From NCBI RefSeq assembly GCF_963668085.1, contig NZ_OY764059.1, positions 806,001-870,000 on the forward strand: 64,000 nucleotides of DNA. The letters run 5' to 3'. Positions 6,718-14,636 of this stretch are shown piece after piece. Each line of letters begins with the position of its first letter. The first letter of the stretch is position 1. The notes beneath the pieces are model-generated. The model did not search any database, was not told the origin of the DNA, and worked only from the letters and a program-made list of their open reading frames with translations. Origin of the DNA: an uncultured Ilyobacter sp. Lineage in GTDB: Bacteria; Fusobacteriota; Fusobacteriia; Fusobacteriales; Fusobacteriaceae. The translations under genes and the position numbers were made by a program.

Positions 6718-8631
6718 GTGAGTAAGAATTTTTATGTAACTACACCAATATACTATGTAAACGGAGACCCTCATGTGGGAAGTGCCTATACAACAATTGC
6801 AGCTGATGTCATTGCAAGATACAAAAAGACAATGGGATATGATGTGTTTTTCCTAACAGGAACAGATGAACACGGTCAAAAAGTTGAGGAGACTGCAAGG
6901 GAAAAAGGTTTTACACCTCAGGAATGGACTGATAAAATGGCCCCTAGATTTGAGGATATGTGGAACCTCTTAAATGTTTCACATGATGATTTCATAAGAA
7001 CTACCCAAATAAGACATAAAAAAGCTGTTACAAAAATTTTGAAAAAAGTATATGAAAAAGGGGACATTTACAAGGGAGAATATGAAGGGAAGTACTGTGT
7101 CTCTTGTGAAACCTATGTACCTGAAAATCAGATAGTAGGGGAGAATGGATGTCCTGACTGCGGAAAAGAACTAAGAGTTGTAAAAGAAGAATCTTATTTC
7201 TTTAAAATGTCAAAATATCAAGATGCTCTTTTAGAGCATATAGAAAAACATCCTGACTTCATTTTGCCTCACTCTAGAAAAAATGAGGTTATCTCTTTTG
7301 TAAAACAGGGACTTCAAGATTTATCTATTTCTAGGAACACCTTTGAGTGGGGAATACCCATCGAATTTGCCCCAGGACATATTACCTATGTGTGGTTTGA
7401 TGCACTTACAAACTACCTCACAGCAGTTGGGTATGAGAACAACCTTGATATGTTCCAAAAATTCTGGAATGATGGAGAAGTTGTACATTTATTAGGAAAG
7501 GATATCCTGAGGTTCCATGCAATAATATGGCCTTGTATGCTCTTAGCAGCAGAGGAAAAACTCCCAGACAAAATTGTAGCTCACGGATGGTGGACTGTAG
7601 AGGGAGAAAAAATGTCAAAATCAAAGGGCAACGTAATAGACCCTAAGGCAGAAACTGAGAGATACGGCAGAGATCCATTTAGGTATTTTCTTATGAGAGA
7701 GGTTCATTTTGGAAATGACGGAGATTATTCTACTACATCAATGGTAAATAGAATAAATGCCGATCTTGCCAATGACCTGGGAAATCTTCTAAACAGAACT
7801 CTGGGAATGTATAAAAAATACTTTAATTCCACAGTTGTAAAAGGAACTGGACATCAGATATACGACGATCAGATAAAGCGGCTATGGAACGAAACTCTAG
7901 AATCAGTGGAAAAATTCATGGACAGATTGGAGTTTTCAAAGGCACTTGAAGCTATCTGGAAGTTTATATCTAGAATGAATAAATATATAGATGAAACTAT
8001 GCCTTGGGCTCTTGCCAAAGATGAAGAGAAAAAGGCAAGACTTGCTGTGGTTATGAATAATCTTGTAGAAGCACTCTATAAACTAGCGGTACTGGTATAC
8101 CCTTACATGCCTGAGTCTGCACAAAAAATATGGGAGCAGTTAGGTTTTTCTGAGGATATAAAAGATGCAAAGGTGTCTGAGGTGTCTCCTTGGGAAGTGA
8201 TAAAAGAGGGACATAAACTTGGAGACGCAAAGCCTATTTTCCCGAGAATAGAGGTTCAGAAAGAGGAGCCTAAATCTAAGATAGATGAAAATATAAAGAT
8301 TGAAAACCCTATCGATATAGATGATTTTGGAAAAGTGGAAATAAAAGTTGTTGAGATATTAGAAGTTTCGAAAATAGAGGGAGCAGATAAACTCTTAAAA
8401 TTCAAAGTGGATACAGGAAGCGGAATCAGGCAGATTGTCTCAGGTATTGCAAAATACTATAAGAATCAAGAGGAACTTGTTGGGAAAAAGGTTTTGGCTG
8501 TCTTAAACTTAAATCCTGTGAAATTAAGGGGAGAACTTTCTCAAGGAATGCTTCTCACTACTGAAGAGAAAAAAAGAGTAAAACTTGTAGAGATAGACAG
8601 TTGCGTAAAGACAGGGTCAAAGGTAAAATAA
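6718..8631 (+). CDS. metG: Methionyl-tRNA synthetase
   Basis: Charges tRNA-Met. Class I signatures are present: PIYYVNGDPHVGS (the HIGH-type motif, residue about 19) and KMSKSKGN (about residue 298). A zinc knuckle C-x2-C with CVSC and CPDC lies near residues 127-147. The C-terminal 100 residues form an EMAP-II/Trbp111-type tRNA-binding domain (DFGKVEIKVVEI through ELSQGMLL). The 637-residue length matches bacterial MetG carrying this domain. The GTG start has AGGAAAGGGG at 8 nt. It follows the acyltransferase and precedes galU on the same strand. Confidence 0.97.
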   Translation: MSKNFYVTTPIYYVNGDPHVGSAYTTIAADVIARYKKTMGYDVFFLTGTDEHGQKVEETAREKGFTPQEWTDKMAPRFEDMWNLLNVSHDDFIRTTQIRHKKAVTKILKKVYEKGDIYKGEYEGKYCVSCETYVPENQIVGENGCPDCGKELRVVKEESYFFKMSKYQDALLEHIEKHPDFILPHSRKNEVISFVKQGLQDLSISRNTFEWGIPIEFAPGHITYVWFDALTNYLTAVGYENNLDMFQKFWNDGEVVHLLGKDILRFHAIIWPCMLLAAEEKLPDKIVAHGWWTVEGEKMSKSKGNVIDPKAETERYGRDPFRYFLMREVHFGNDGDYSTTSMVNRINADLANDLGNLLNRTLGMYKKYFNSTVVKGTGHQIYDDQIKRLWNETLESVEKFMDRLEFSKALEAIWKFISRMNKYIDETMPWALAKDEEKKARLAVVMNNLVEALYKLAVLVYPYMPESAQKIWEQLGFSEDIKDAKVSEVSPWEVIKEGHKLGDAKPIFPRIEVQKEEPKSKIDENIKIENPIDIDDFGKVEIKVVEILEVSKIEGADKLLKFKVDTGSGIRQIVSGIAKYYKNQEELVGKKVLAVLNLNPVKLRGELSQGMLLTTEEKKRVKLVEIDSCVKTGSKVK

Positions 8632-8698
8632 GATAAAAGAAACCAATGAGATACAGAAAGCTGATATTTTTCAGATTTGACTTTAGGAGGTTATTTTT

Positions 8699-9580
8699 AT
8701 GACAAAGGTAACAAAGGCAGTGATTCCTGCAGCAGGTCTAGGAACAAGACTTCTTCCGGCTACAAAAGCTCAGCCAAAGGAGATGCTAACAATAGTAGAC
8801 AAGCCGTCTCTTCAGTATATAGTAGAGGAACTGGTAGAGTCTGGTATAAAGGATATAATAATAGTTACAGGACGTAACAAAGACTGTATAGAGGACCATT
8901 TTGACTATTCCTATGAGTTGGAGGATACTCTTTTAAAGCAGGAGAAACACGCCCTGCTGTCAAAGGTTGCAGAGATTTCCAGTATGGTGAATATATTCTA
9001 CGTAAGGCAGACTCATCCTTTAGGACTTGGGCATGCAGTTCTAAAGGCCAAGCCATTTATAGGAAATGATCCCTTTGTAGTGGCCTTGGGAGACGATATA
9101 ATGTATAATCCCGAGAAACCTGTAAGCAGACAGATGATAGAACAGTATGAAAAGTATAAAAGCAGCATTATAGGGGTACAGGAAGTGGCGAAAAAGGATG
9201 TGTCAAAATATGGTATTGTAGACCCTGGGAAAAGATTGGACGACAAGACTGTTGAGGTGGAGGATTTTGTTGAGAAACCATTTGTAGAGGATGCTCCCTC
9301 GAGGTTTGCATGTCTAGGAAGATACCTTTTAGACGGTAAAATATTTGATCACTTAGAAGATGCCAGGCCTGGAAAAGGCGGGGAGATACAACTGACAGAC
9401 GCAATTCTTAAGCTACAGAAATCGGGAGAAAAGGTGGCGGCCTACAATTTTGAAGGAAAGCGTTATGATATAGGGGATAAACTGGGCCTATTAAAAGCCA
9501 ACATTGAATATGGCCTAAAACATGATGAGACAAAAGAAGGACTAGTAGAATACTTAAAAAATGAATTGAAAATAGTTTAA
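8699..9580 (+). CDS. galU: UTP--glucose-1-phosphate uridylyltransferase
   Basis: Makes UDP-glucose from UTP and glucose-1-phosphate for surface polysaccharide and glycolipid synthesis. The N-terminal nucleotide-binding loop AAGLGTRLLPATKAQPKEML is at residues about 11-30. GLGHAVLKAKPFIG, LGDDIMYNPEKP and VEKP further along are GalU hallmarks, as is GKGGEIQLTDAI. Length 293 is normal. AGGAGG precedes the ATG. Glucose-1-phosphate is also the substrate of the glycogen operon at the right end of the window. A terminator shared with the convergent chbG gene follows. Confidence 0.95.
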   Translation: MTKVTKAVIPAAGLGTRLLPATKAQPKEMLTIVDKPSLQYIVEELVESGIKDIIIVTGRNKDCIEDHFDYSYELEDTLLKQEKHALLSKVAEISSMVNIFYVRQTHPLGLGHAVLKAKPFIGNDPFVVALGDDIMYNPEKPVSRQMIEQYEKYKSSIIGVQEVAKKDVSKYGIVDPGKRLDDKTVEVEDFVEKPFVEDAPSRFACLGRYLLDGKIFDHLEDARPGKGGEIQLTDAILKLQKSGEKVAAYNFEGKRYDIGDKLGLLKANIEYGLKHDETKEGLVEYLKNELKIV

Positions 9581-9585
9581 AAAAT

Positions 9586-9627
9586 AAAGTCTGACCCTGA
9601 TAGCTTTGCATTGGGGTCAGACTTTTT
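9586..9627. terminator. Bidirectional terminator between galU and chbG-like gene
   Basis: AAAGTCTGACCC and GGGTCAGACTTT arms with a 16-nt loop, T-run on the plus side and A-run on the other. Confidence 0.8.
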
Positions 9628-9643
9628 AGTTGATTTATTAGAA

Positions 9644-10378
9644 TTAAAGGTCACCGAAATTTATCATTTGGATGTTTTTGTGGGCAATAAGTTCCTTTGT
9701 TTTCTGGGATGTAAGGACATCTAGCTCTAGCATCCTTGGCTCTACATAGTTGCTGAAGTTTTTTAGGTGGAGGTCTATAAAAGCTGGGTGAGTGCAAATC
9801 TCTAGACTTGAGATATCAGACTGAGAGACGATATCTTTGAACTTTTCAAATGTAGCTTCCTTGTCATAAAACTCCCATTCAAATTTTTCAGTTGTTTTTA
9901 TATTGTTGTCAAATTCATCCATGTCTCTCTGTTCGGGAACAGTCCTCATGGCCAAGTCATACTCTCTGCAGATCTTACTTATTATTTTTAGAACTTTTGG
10001 AATACGGTGTACATGATGATGGCTGTCTGCATGGGTTATTTTGTATCCTTTTTTTATGAGAAGGTCAAGCTGTGCCCTTAGTTCAGCCTCTATAGCTTTT
10101 TCTGAGCATAGGGCGATCCTGTTAAAATCCAAGTCCATTACGCCTTTTGCACCTAATAATTCAGGTGAGTCTGTTAGGGGAAGATAGCTTGTCAAAACAA
10201 AATGTATTCCTAGTCCGAGCCCCAGATTTTCCTTGTACAGATCTAGGGCATGGTCCACATAGGGCATATTCATCATTATGGTGGTAGAAGTAACCAATCC
10301 ATTTTTATAGGCCTCTATAATGCCGTAGTTTACGCCTTTTGAATAACCGAAATCGTCTGCATTTATTATTAATTTCAT
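9644..10378 (-). CDS. ChbG/YdjC-family carbohydrate deacetylase
   Basis: Predicted metal-dependent deacetylase of N-acetylated oligosaccharides or related sugars. Family hallmarks are ADDFG at residues 7-11, a first metal-type His in GIHFVLTS, and the DSHHHVHRIPKV block around residue 118. CTHPAF near residue 191 contributes a further His. Length 244 is normal. GAAGGGAGAAG precedes the ATG. It lies 34 bp downstream of the HPr-kinase-like gene and probably shares its promoter. The pairing with a kinase-like protein suggests a sugar-linked function, but the substrate is unknown. Confidence 0.87.
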   Translation of the reverse strand: MKLIINADDFGYSKGVNYGIIEAYKNGLVTSTTIMMNMPYVDHALDLYKENLGLGLGIHFVLTSYLPLTDSPELLGAKGVMDLDFNRIALCSEKAIEAELRAQLDLLIKKGYKITHADSHHHVHRIPKVLKIISKICREYDLAMRTVPEQRDMDEFDNNIKTTEKFEWEFYDKEATFEKFKDIVSQSDISSLEICTHPAFIDLHLKNFSNYVEPRMLELDVLTSQKTKELIAHKNIQMINFGDL

Positions 10379-10412
10379 CTATCTTCTCCCTTCTTTATAT
10401 TTGTCGTTAAAA

Positions 10413-12140
10413 TTATTTAATGATTTCAAAAAGTTTGACTGCTAATTTTTTCGGACCGGTTTTTTCCATCCCAGATATACCGAGACATGTCTTTACTTCT
10501 CCCACTTTTACTCCCCTTTCAAAGAGTATGCTGAAATACTTGTTTAAAAGCATATCGCATCGGCCCTTTCTCTGTATGGGACCGAAGGGATTTGCAAAGT
10601 AGGATGTCACGAGCCCCTTTTCACTTGTGGTTCCTTTGGCCAGTCTCTTTGCTTCTTTAAATACTTTGAGGGCTTCTTTTGAATTTTTAAAGAACTTTAT
10701 CTCATCCTCATCTTCGTAGTTGTTTGCGTAGAAAATATAGTCCACAGGATACTCTTTAACTATGTCGTTATAAGAGGTTATAGGAAGAACCACCCTTGAG
10801 TTTTCTCTGTCGGGGTTCATGAAGATACTTCTATCCATGGACTGGTATGCATAACCCTGATCCAAGTCATCCATTCTTATAAAGGCTCCGATCTCTGTAC
10901 CAGAGGCGACAACCTGATTTTGTGAATTCAGCTTTAGAACTCCCATATCGTCAAATATTATTTTCATATCTTTTACATAGTCTTCACTGAGGGCTCTTAA
11001 AGCTTCTATACTCTCGGATTTTCCAGCCCCACTGTCTCCTACAATGACAATATTGCTTTCTTTTCCTGTTTTTGTCACTACATTTACCATGGCTCCATGC
11101 ACAGGAAGGTTCCCCTGCTCCATCATGTGTATGTTGTGAAGGGTCAGGATCATAGTTTTCATATAACCAAAATAATCAATATCTTCATGATAATTGGCAT
11201 ATCCTAAAATTATGCTGTTTTCCTTGTCCTTGTAAAAACAAGTTGTTTTCTCATTATTAAAATCCTTCATTCCGTAGACATATATAATGTCGGGCTTTTT
11301 ATTCCTGTATTCATCCTCTTTGGCAAGCTCGAAAAGGTTGCACAAGGTGACTCCGTGGCACATGAAGTCCTTGTGGAAATATATATAGGCTAAAAGAGTT
11401 CCTACCTTTGCAGGATAGCAAAACCAGTGGTGTTCATTTACAGAGGCTTCTGATAAAGGAGAGGTGAATACCTCTTCAGCTATCCCTTCTCTCTTGTTCT
11501 TTTTGGGATAGATGATAAAAGGAGGCTCTAGGATTATAGTCTCGATAAAGGGAATCCTTTCAAGAAAGGAATACTCATGAGGACACGGCCATTTCACCTC
11601 ATTGACAATAAGCCCGGCATTGGCACCTGCAGGAAGCTGACGATAAACTCTGTGCTGATATCCTATGACAGTCTCCTCTATACGCCTATAGACACCTAGG
11701 ATCATATTGCTGAAATTGTTGTTGGCCTCTATAAACCCTACGTTCTGAAGGCCTTCCCCCTGCCTTCTGTTTGATACTACAGAGTATCTTTCTAGTTTTC
11801 TCCAGAAGGAGTATATCCCCTCTATAAGCTCTACAAAGTACTCTTTTTCATCAAAATAAAGGGCGTATTTTGAATCTATTTTTGAGATATCCTCTACCTG
11901 TAGGACTAAAAGGAGCTTAAAGACAACAATGAGGTTGTCCACCATATTTTCAAAATCGTTGTCAGATCTTTTTATAAAGTAATTGTATACTGCATTGTCC
12001 TTGTTTTTTATGATCTCCATGTATGAGGTCAAAACCGTTTTAAATGCTTGGCTGTCAAGGAGTTTTTCTCTTGTATCACAGTATTTGGCAGTAAAGTTTA
12101 TAATAGCACTCTGTCTGCTGAGCAGAAACTCTTTTCTCAT
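10413..12140 (-). CDS. HPr-kinase/PEPCK-like P-loop protein of unknown function
   Basis: A 575-residue protein. I do not recognise the first 345 residues or so. The part after residue about 350 looks like the HPr kinase/phosphorylase catalytic fold: PVHGAMVNVV precedes a Walker A GDSGAGKSES (about residues 366-375), then KIIFDDMGVL, matching the HPrK order of HG, G-x-SG-x-GKSE and a DD pair. Later RVVLPI and an aromatic-rich VDYIFYANN region also resemble PEPCK/HPrK proteins. It lacks the short (about 310 residue) architecture of true HprK. Its start has GAGGAGG at 6 nt. It is the first gene of an operon with the chbG-like deacetylase. Function could be protein or small-molecule phosphorylation; it may also be annotated as a phosphoenolpyruvate carboxykinase, which I cannot confirm. 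Confidence 0.7.
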   Translation of the reverse strand: MRKEFLLSRQSAIINFTAKYCDTREKLLDSQAFKTVLTSYMEIIKNKDNAVYNYFIKRSDNDFENMVDNLIVVFKLLLVLQVEDISKIDSKYALYFDEKEYFVELIEGIYSFWRKLERYSVVSNRRQGEGLQNVGFIEANNNFSNMILGVYRRIEETVIGYQHRVYRQLPAGANAGLIVNEVKWPCPHEYSFLERIPFIETIILEPPFIIYPKKNKREGIAEEVFTSPLSEASVNEHHWFCYPAKVGTLLAYIYFHKDFMCHGVTLCNLFELAKEDEYRNKKPDIIYVYGMKDFNNEKTTCFYKDKENSIILGYANYHEDIDYFGYMKTMILTLHNIHMMEQGNLPVHGAMVNVVTKTGKESNIVIVGDSGAGKSESIEALRALSEDYVKDMKIIFDDMGVLKLNSQNQVVASGTEIGAFIRMDDLDQGYAYQSMDRSIFMNPDRENSRVVLPITSYNDIVKEYPVDYIFYANNYEDEDEIKFFKNSKEALKVFKEAKRLAKGTTSEKGLVTSYFANPFGPIQRKGRCDMLLNKYFSILFERGVKVGEVKTCLGISGMEKTGPKKLAVKLFEIIK

Positions 12141-12248
12141 TACGACTCCTCCTCTTTATATAAAAACATCAATTTAACTTAAACAGAAAAATGCAATGTT
12201 CAAAAAACATATAACTATATCAATAATTATATATATTTTTATCAAAAA

Positions 12249-12277
12249 AGTATATATAAAATAAAAGCAGTTGTCAA
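12249..12277 (-). promoter_or_regulatory. Promoter of the HPrK-like/chbG operon
   Basis: On the minus strand: TTGACA (12272-12277), 17-bp spacer, TATACT (12249-12254), a near-consensus sigma-70 promoter about 110 bp before the start codon. Confidence 0.75.
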
Positions 12278-12299
12278 CGGAGAAAGCTTGGTAAAAAAA

Positions 12300-12316
12300 C
12301 CCCTAAAATACAGGGG
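12300..12316. repeat. Short hairpin CCCCT/AGGGG
   Basis: Five-bp arms with a 7-nt loop, in the gap between the two divergent promoters (12141-12467). Role unknown. The rest of that 327-bp gap holds AT-rich leader sequence only. Confidence 0.3.
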
Positions 12317-12323
12317 AATGAAG

Positions 12324-12353
12324 TTAGACAAACAAATTTGTTTGTGATATAAT
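12324..12353 (+). promoter_or_regulatory. Promoter of tex with an 18-bp palindrome in its spacer
   Basis: TTAGAC, an 18-bp spacer, and an extended -10 TGATATAAT. The perfect palindrome ACAAACAAATTTGTTTGT occupies 12328-12345, exactly between the two boxes, a classic repressor-operator position. The regulator is unknown. Confidence 0.6.
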
Positions 12354-12467
12354 GAGGAATCTTTGTTAAAAATTCATCTTTTGATGAGAAACATATGGAA
12401 AATCCAGGTTGATCTCTTAAAAAAATGAGGTCAGCTTTATTTTTCAAAAGCAGTCGGGGAGGTATAG

Positions 12468-14633
12468 ATGTCTGTTTTTTATGATACAGTTGCCAGGGAG
12501 CTGAAGATAAAGGCTAGCCAGGTAGAAAACACTATAAAACTTTTAGACGAAGGAGCTACGGTTCCCTTTGTGGCAAGATATAGAAAAGAGCTAACAGGGG
12601 ATCTCGATGAGACAGTTATCAGAGATATTCTCGAAAGAATGAACTACCTCAGAAACCTTCAGAAAAGAAAGGATGAGGTGCTGAAAAGTATAGAGGAGCA
12701 GGGCAAGCTGACAGAGGATCTGAAAAACAAGATTCTAAAGGCTGAAAAACTTCAGGAGGTAGAGGATCTCTATCTTCCGTACAAGAAGAAAAAGAAAACC
12801 AAGGCTGATATAGCCAAGGACCACGGCTTAGAGCCCCTAGCAAAATTTGCCCTAGGCAGAATAAACTTCGATGAGCTTCTAGTAAAGGCAGAAAAGTTTT
12901 TATCAGAAGAAGTAAAGAGCGCAGAAGAGGCTGTAGAAGGGGTAAAGCTGATTTTGGCCCAGGAAAATTCTGAAAATCCCATATTTAGAGAGGAGATCAG
13001 AAACAGGATGCAAAAATATGCATCACTTTACTCTAAGGCAACAAAAAAAGCCCCTGAACTTGATCTGAAACAGGTCTACAGGGATTACTATGAGTATAAT
13101 GAGGCTGTTTCAAAGATACCTTCTCACAGAATATTGGCAGTGAATCGTGGAGAAAACGAAAAAATACTAAATGTTTCTATAAAATTTGACGACAAGACAA
13201 GATCCTTTATAGAGAATATGATCTTGAGAGAGTATAAGAATCAGAATTTGAAAGATTTTTATCTTGAGATAGTAAAAGATTCACTAGACAGGCTGATTCT
13301 ACCCTCTATAGAGAGGGAGGTAAGAAATATCCTCACAGAAAAAGCTGAGGGAGAAGCTATAGAGTCGTTTAAGGAGAACCTGAAAAATCTTCTAATGCAG
13401 CCACCACTTCAGGATAAAAATATCCTAGGTCTAGATCCTGCATACAGAACTGGATGCAAGACTGTGGTAATAGACAAGGACGGATTTTTCAAATGTGACG
13501 ATGTCCTCTATCTTGTGGAGGGGATGCATAATCCAAAACAGCTAGAGCAGGCTAAAAATAAGATAATAAAATATATAGATCAATATGATATAGATATAAT
13601 TGCCATAGGAAACGGTACTGCCTCTAGAGAGACAGAAAGTTTTGTGGCAAGTATGCTAAAAGAGGTAAAGAAAGAGGTGTACTACCTCATAGTAAATGAG
13701 GCTGGAGCTTCTGTTTATTCTGCTTCTAAACTTGCCAAGGAAGAGTTTCCAGATTTGGATGTAACTGCGAGAGGAGCTATATCCATAGCCAAGAGGATAC
13801 AGGATCCGCTGGCAGAGCTAGTAAAAATAGATCCTAAATCTATAGGGGTTGGAATGTATCAGCACGATGTAAACCAAAACAAACTTGACGGTTCCCTAGG
13901 GGAAGTAATAGAAAGTGTGGTTAACTCTGTAGGAGTAAATGTAAACAGTGCCTCTTGGGTGCTTCTATCCTATATATCTGGGATAAAGAAAAATGCAGCC
14001 AAGAATATAGTGGAGTATAGAAAAGAAAACGGGAACTTCACAAACAGAAAGGAACTCCTCAAGGTAAAGGGAATCGGTGCAAAAGCCTATGAGCAAATGG
14101 CTGGTTTCTTGGTAATACAAGAAGGGAAGAATATTTTAGACAACACCATTATCCATCCAGAGTCTTATGGAATAGCAGAAGAAATACTAGAAAAAGCAGG
14201 ATTCACCTTGGATAAATACAGAAAAAGTATAGAGGATGCAAGAGCAGCATTAAAGGATTTTGATGTAGAGGCTTTTTCAGAGGAAAAGGGCTACGGGAAG
14301 GAAACTGTTAGAGATATCTACGGAGCTCTAATAGGGGACAGGCGAGACCCGAGAGAGGAACTAGAAAAGCCAGTATTAAAATCAGATATACTGAAGATGG
14401 CAGACCTCAAGCCTGGTATGGAACTAGAGGGAACAGTGAGAAATGTAGTGAAATTTGGGGCCTTTATTGATATAGGACTGAAAAACGACGCCCTTCTTCA
14501 TATATCTGAAATATCAAACACATTTATTTCAGACCCATCTAAGGTTCTTTCTGTAGGTCAAATAATAAAAGTAAAAATCAAAGATGTTGATTTTCAGCGG
14601 GAAAGGGTAACTCTCACTAAAAAGGAGAAGTAA
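12468..14633 (+). CDS. tex: Tex-family RNA-binding transcription accessory protein
   Basis: A 721-residue nucleic-acid-binding protein conserved in bacteria. The domain order is visible: an N-terminal helical Tex domain with GATVPFVARYRKELTG (residue about 28), a YqgF/RuvC-like domain with LGLDPAYRTGCK (about residue 320), a helix-hairpin-helix region with NRKELLKVKGIGAKAYEQMAGF, and a C-terminal S1 domain (LEGTVRNVVKFGAFIDIG). GGGGAGG precedes the ATG. A histidine-kinase-like gene follows 3 bp after the stop codon and takes its Shine-Dalgarno from the tex 3' end, so they are translationally coupled or at least co-transcribed. Confidence 0.95.
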   Translation: MSVFYDTVARELKIKASQVENTIKLLDEGATVPFVARYRKELTGDLDETVIRDILERMNYLRNLQKRKDEVLKSIEEQGKLTEDLKNKILKAEKLQEVEDLYLPYKKKKKTKADIAKDHGLEPLAKFALGRINFDELLVKAEKFLSEEVKSAEEAVEGVKLILAQENSENPIFREEIRNRMQKYASLYSKATKKAPELDLKQVYRDYYEYNEAVSKIPSHRILAVNRGENEKILNVSIKFDDKTRSFIENMILREYKNQNLKDFYLEIVKDSLDRLILPSIEREVRNILTEKAEGEAIESFKENLKNLLMQPPLQDKNILGLDPAYRTGCKTVVIDKDGFFKCDDVLYLVEGMHNPKQLEQAKNKIIKYIDQYDIDIIAIGNGTASRETESFVASMLKEVKKEVYYLIVNEAGASVYSASKLAKEEFPDLDVTARGAISIAKRIQDPLAELVKIDPKSIGVGMYQHDVNQNKLDGSLGEVIESVVNSVGVNVNSASWVLLSYISGIKKNAAKNIVEYRKENGNFTNRKELLKVKGIGAKAYEQMAGFLVIQEGKNILDNTIIHPESYGIAEEILEKAGFTLDKYRKSIEDARAALKDFDVEAFSEEKGYGKETVRDIYGALIGDRRDPREELEKPVLKSDILKMADLKPGMELEGTVRNVVKFGAFIDIGLKNDALLHISEISNTFISDPSKVLSVGQIIKVKIKDVDFQRERVTLTKKEK

Positions 14634-14636
14634 TTT

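Noticed and set aside
8677..8877. Reading frame overlapping the start of galU.
   Set aside because: Out of frame with galU, low-complexity composition, no independent start signal.
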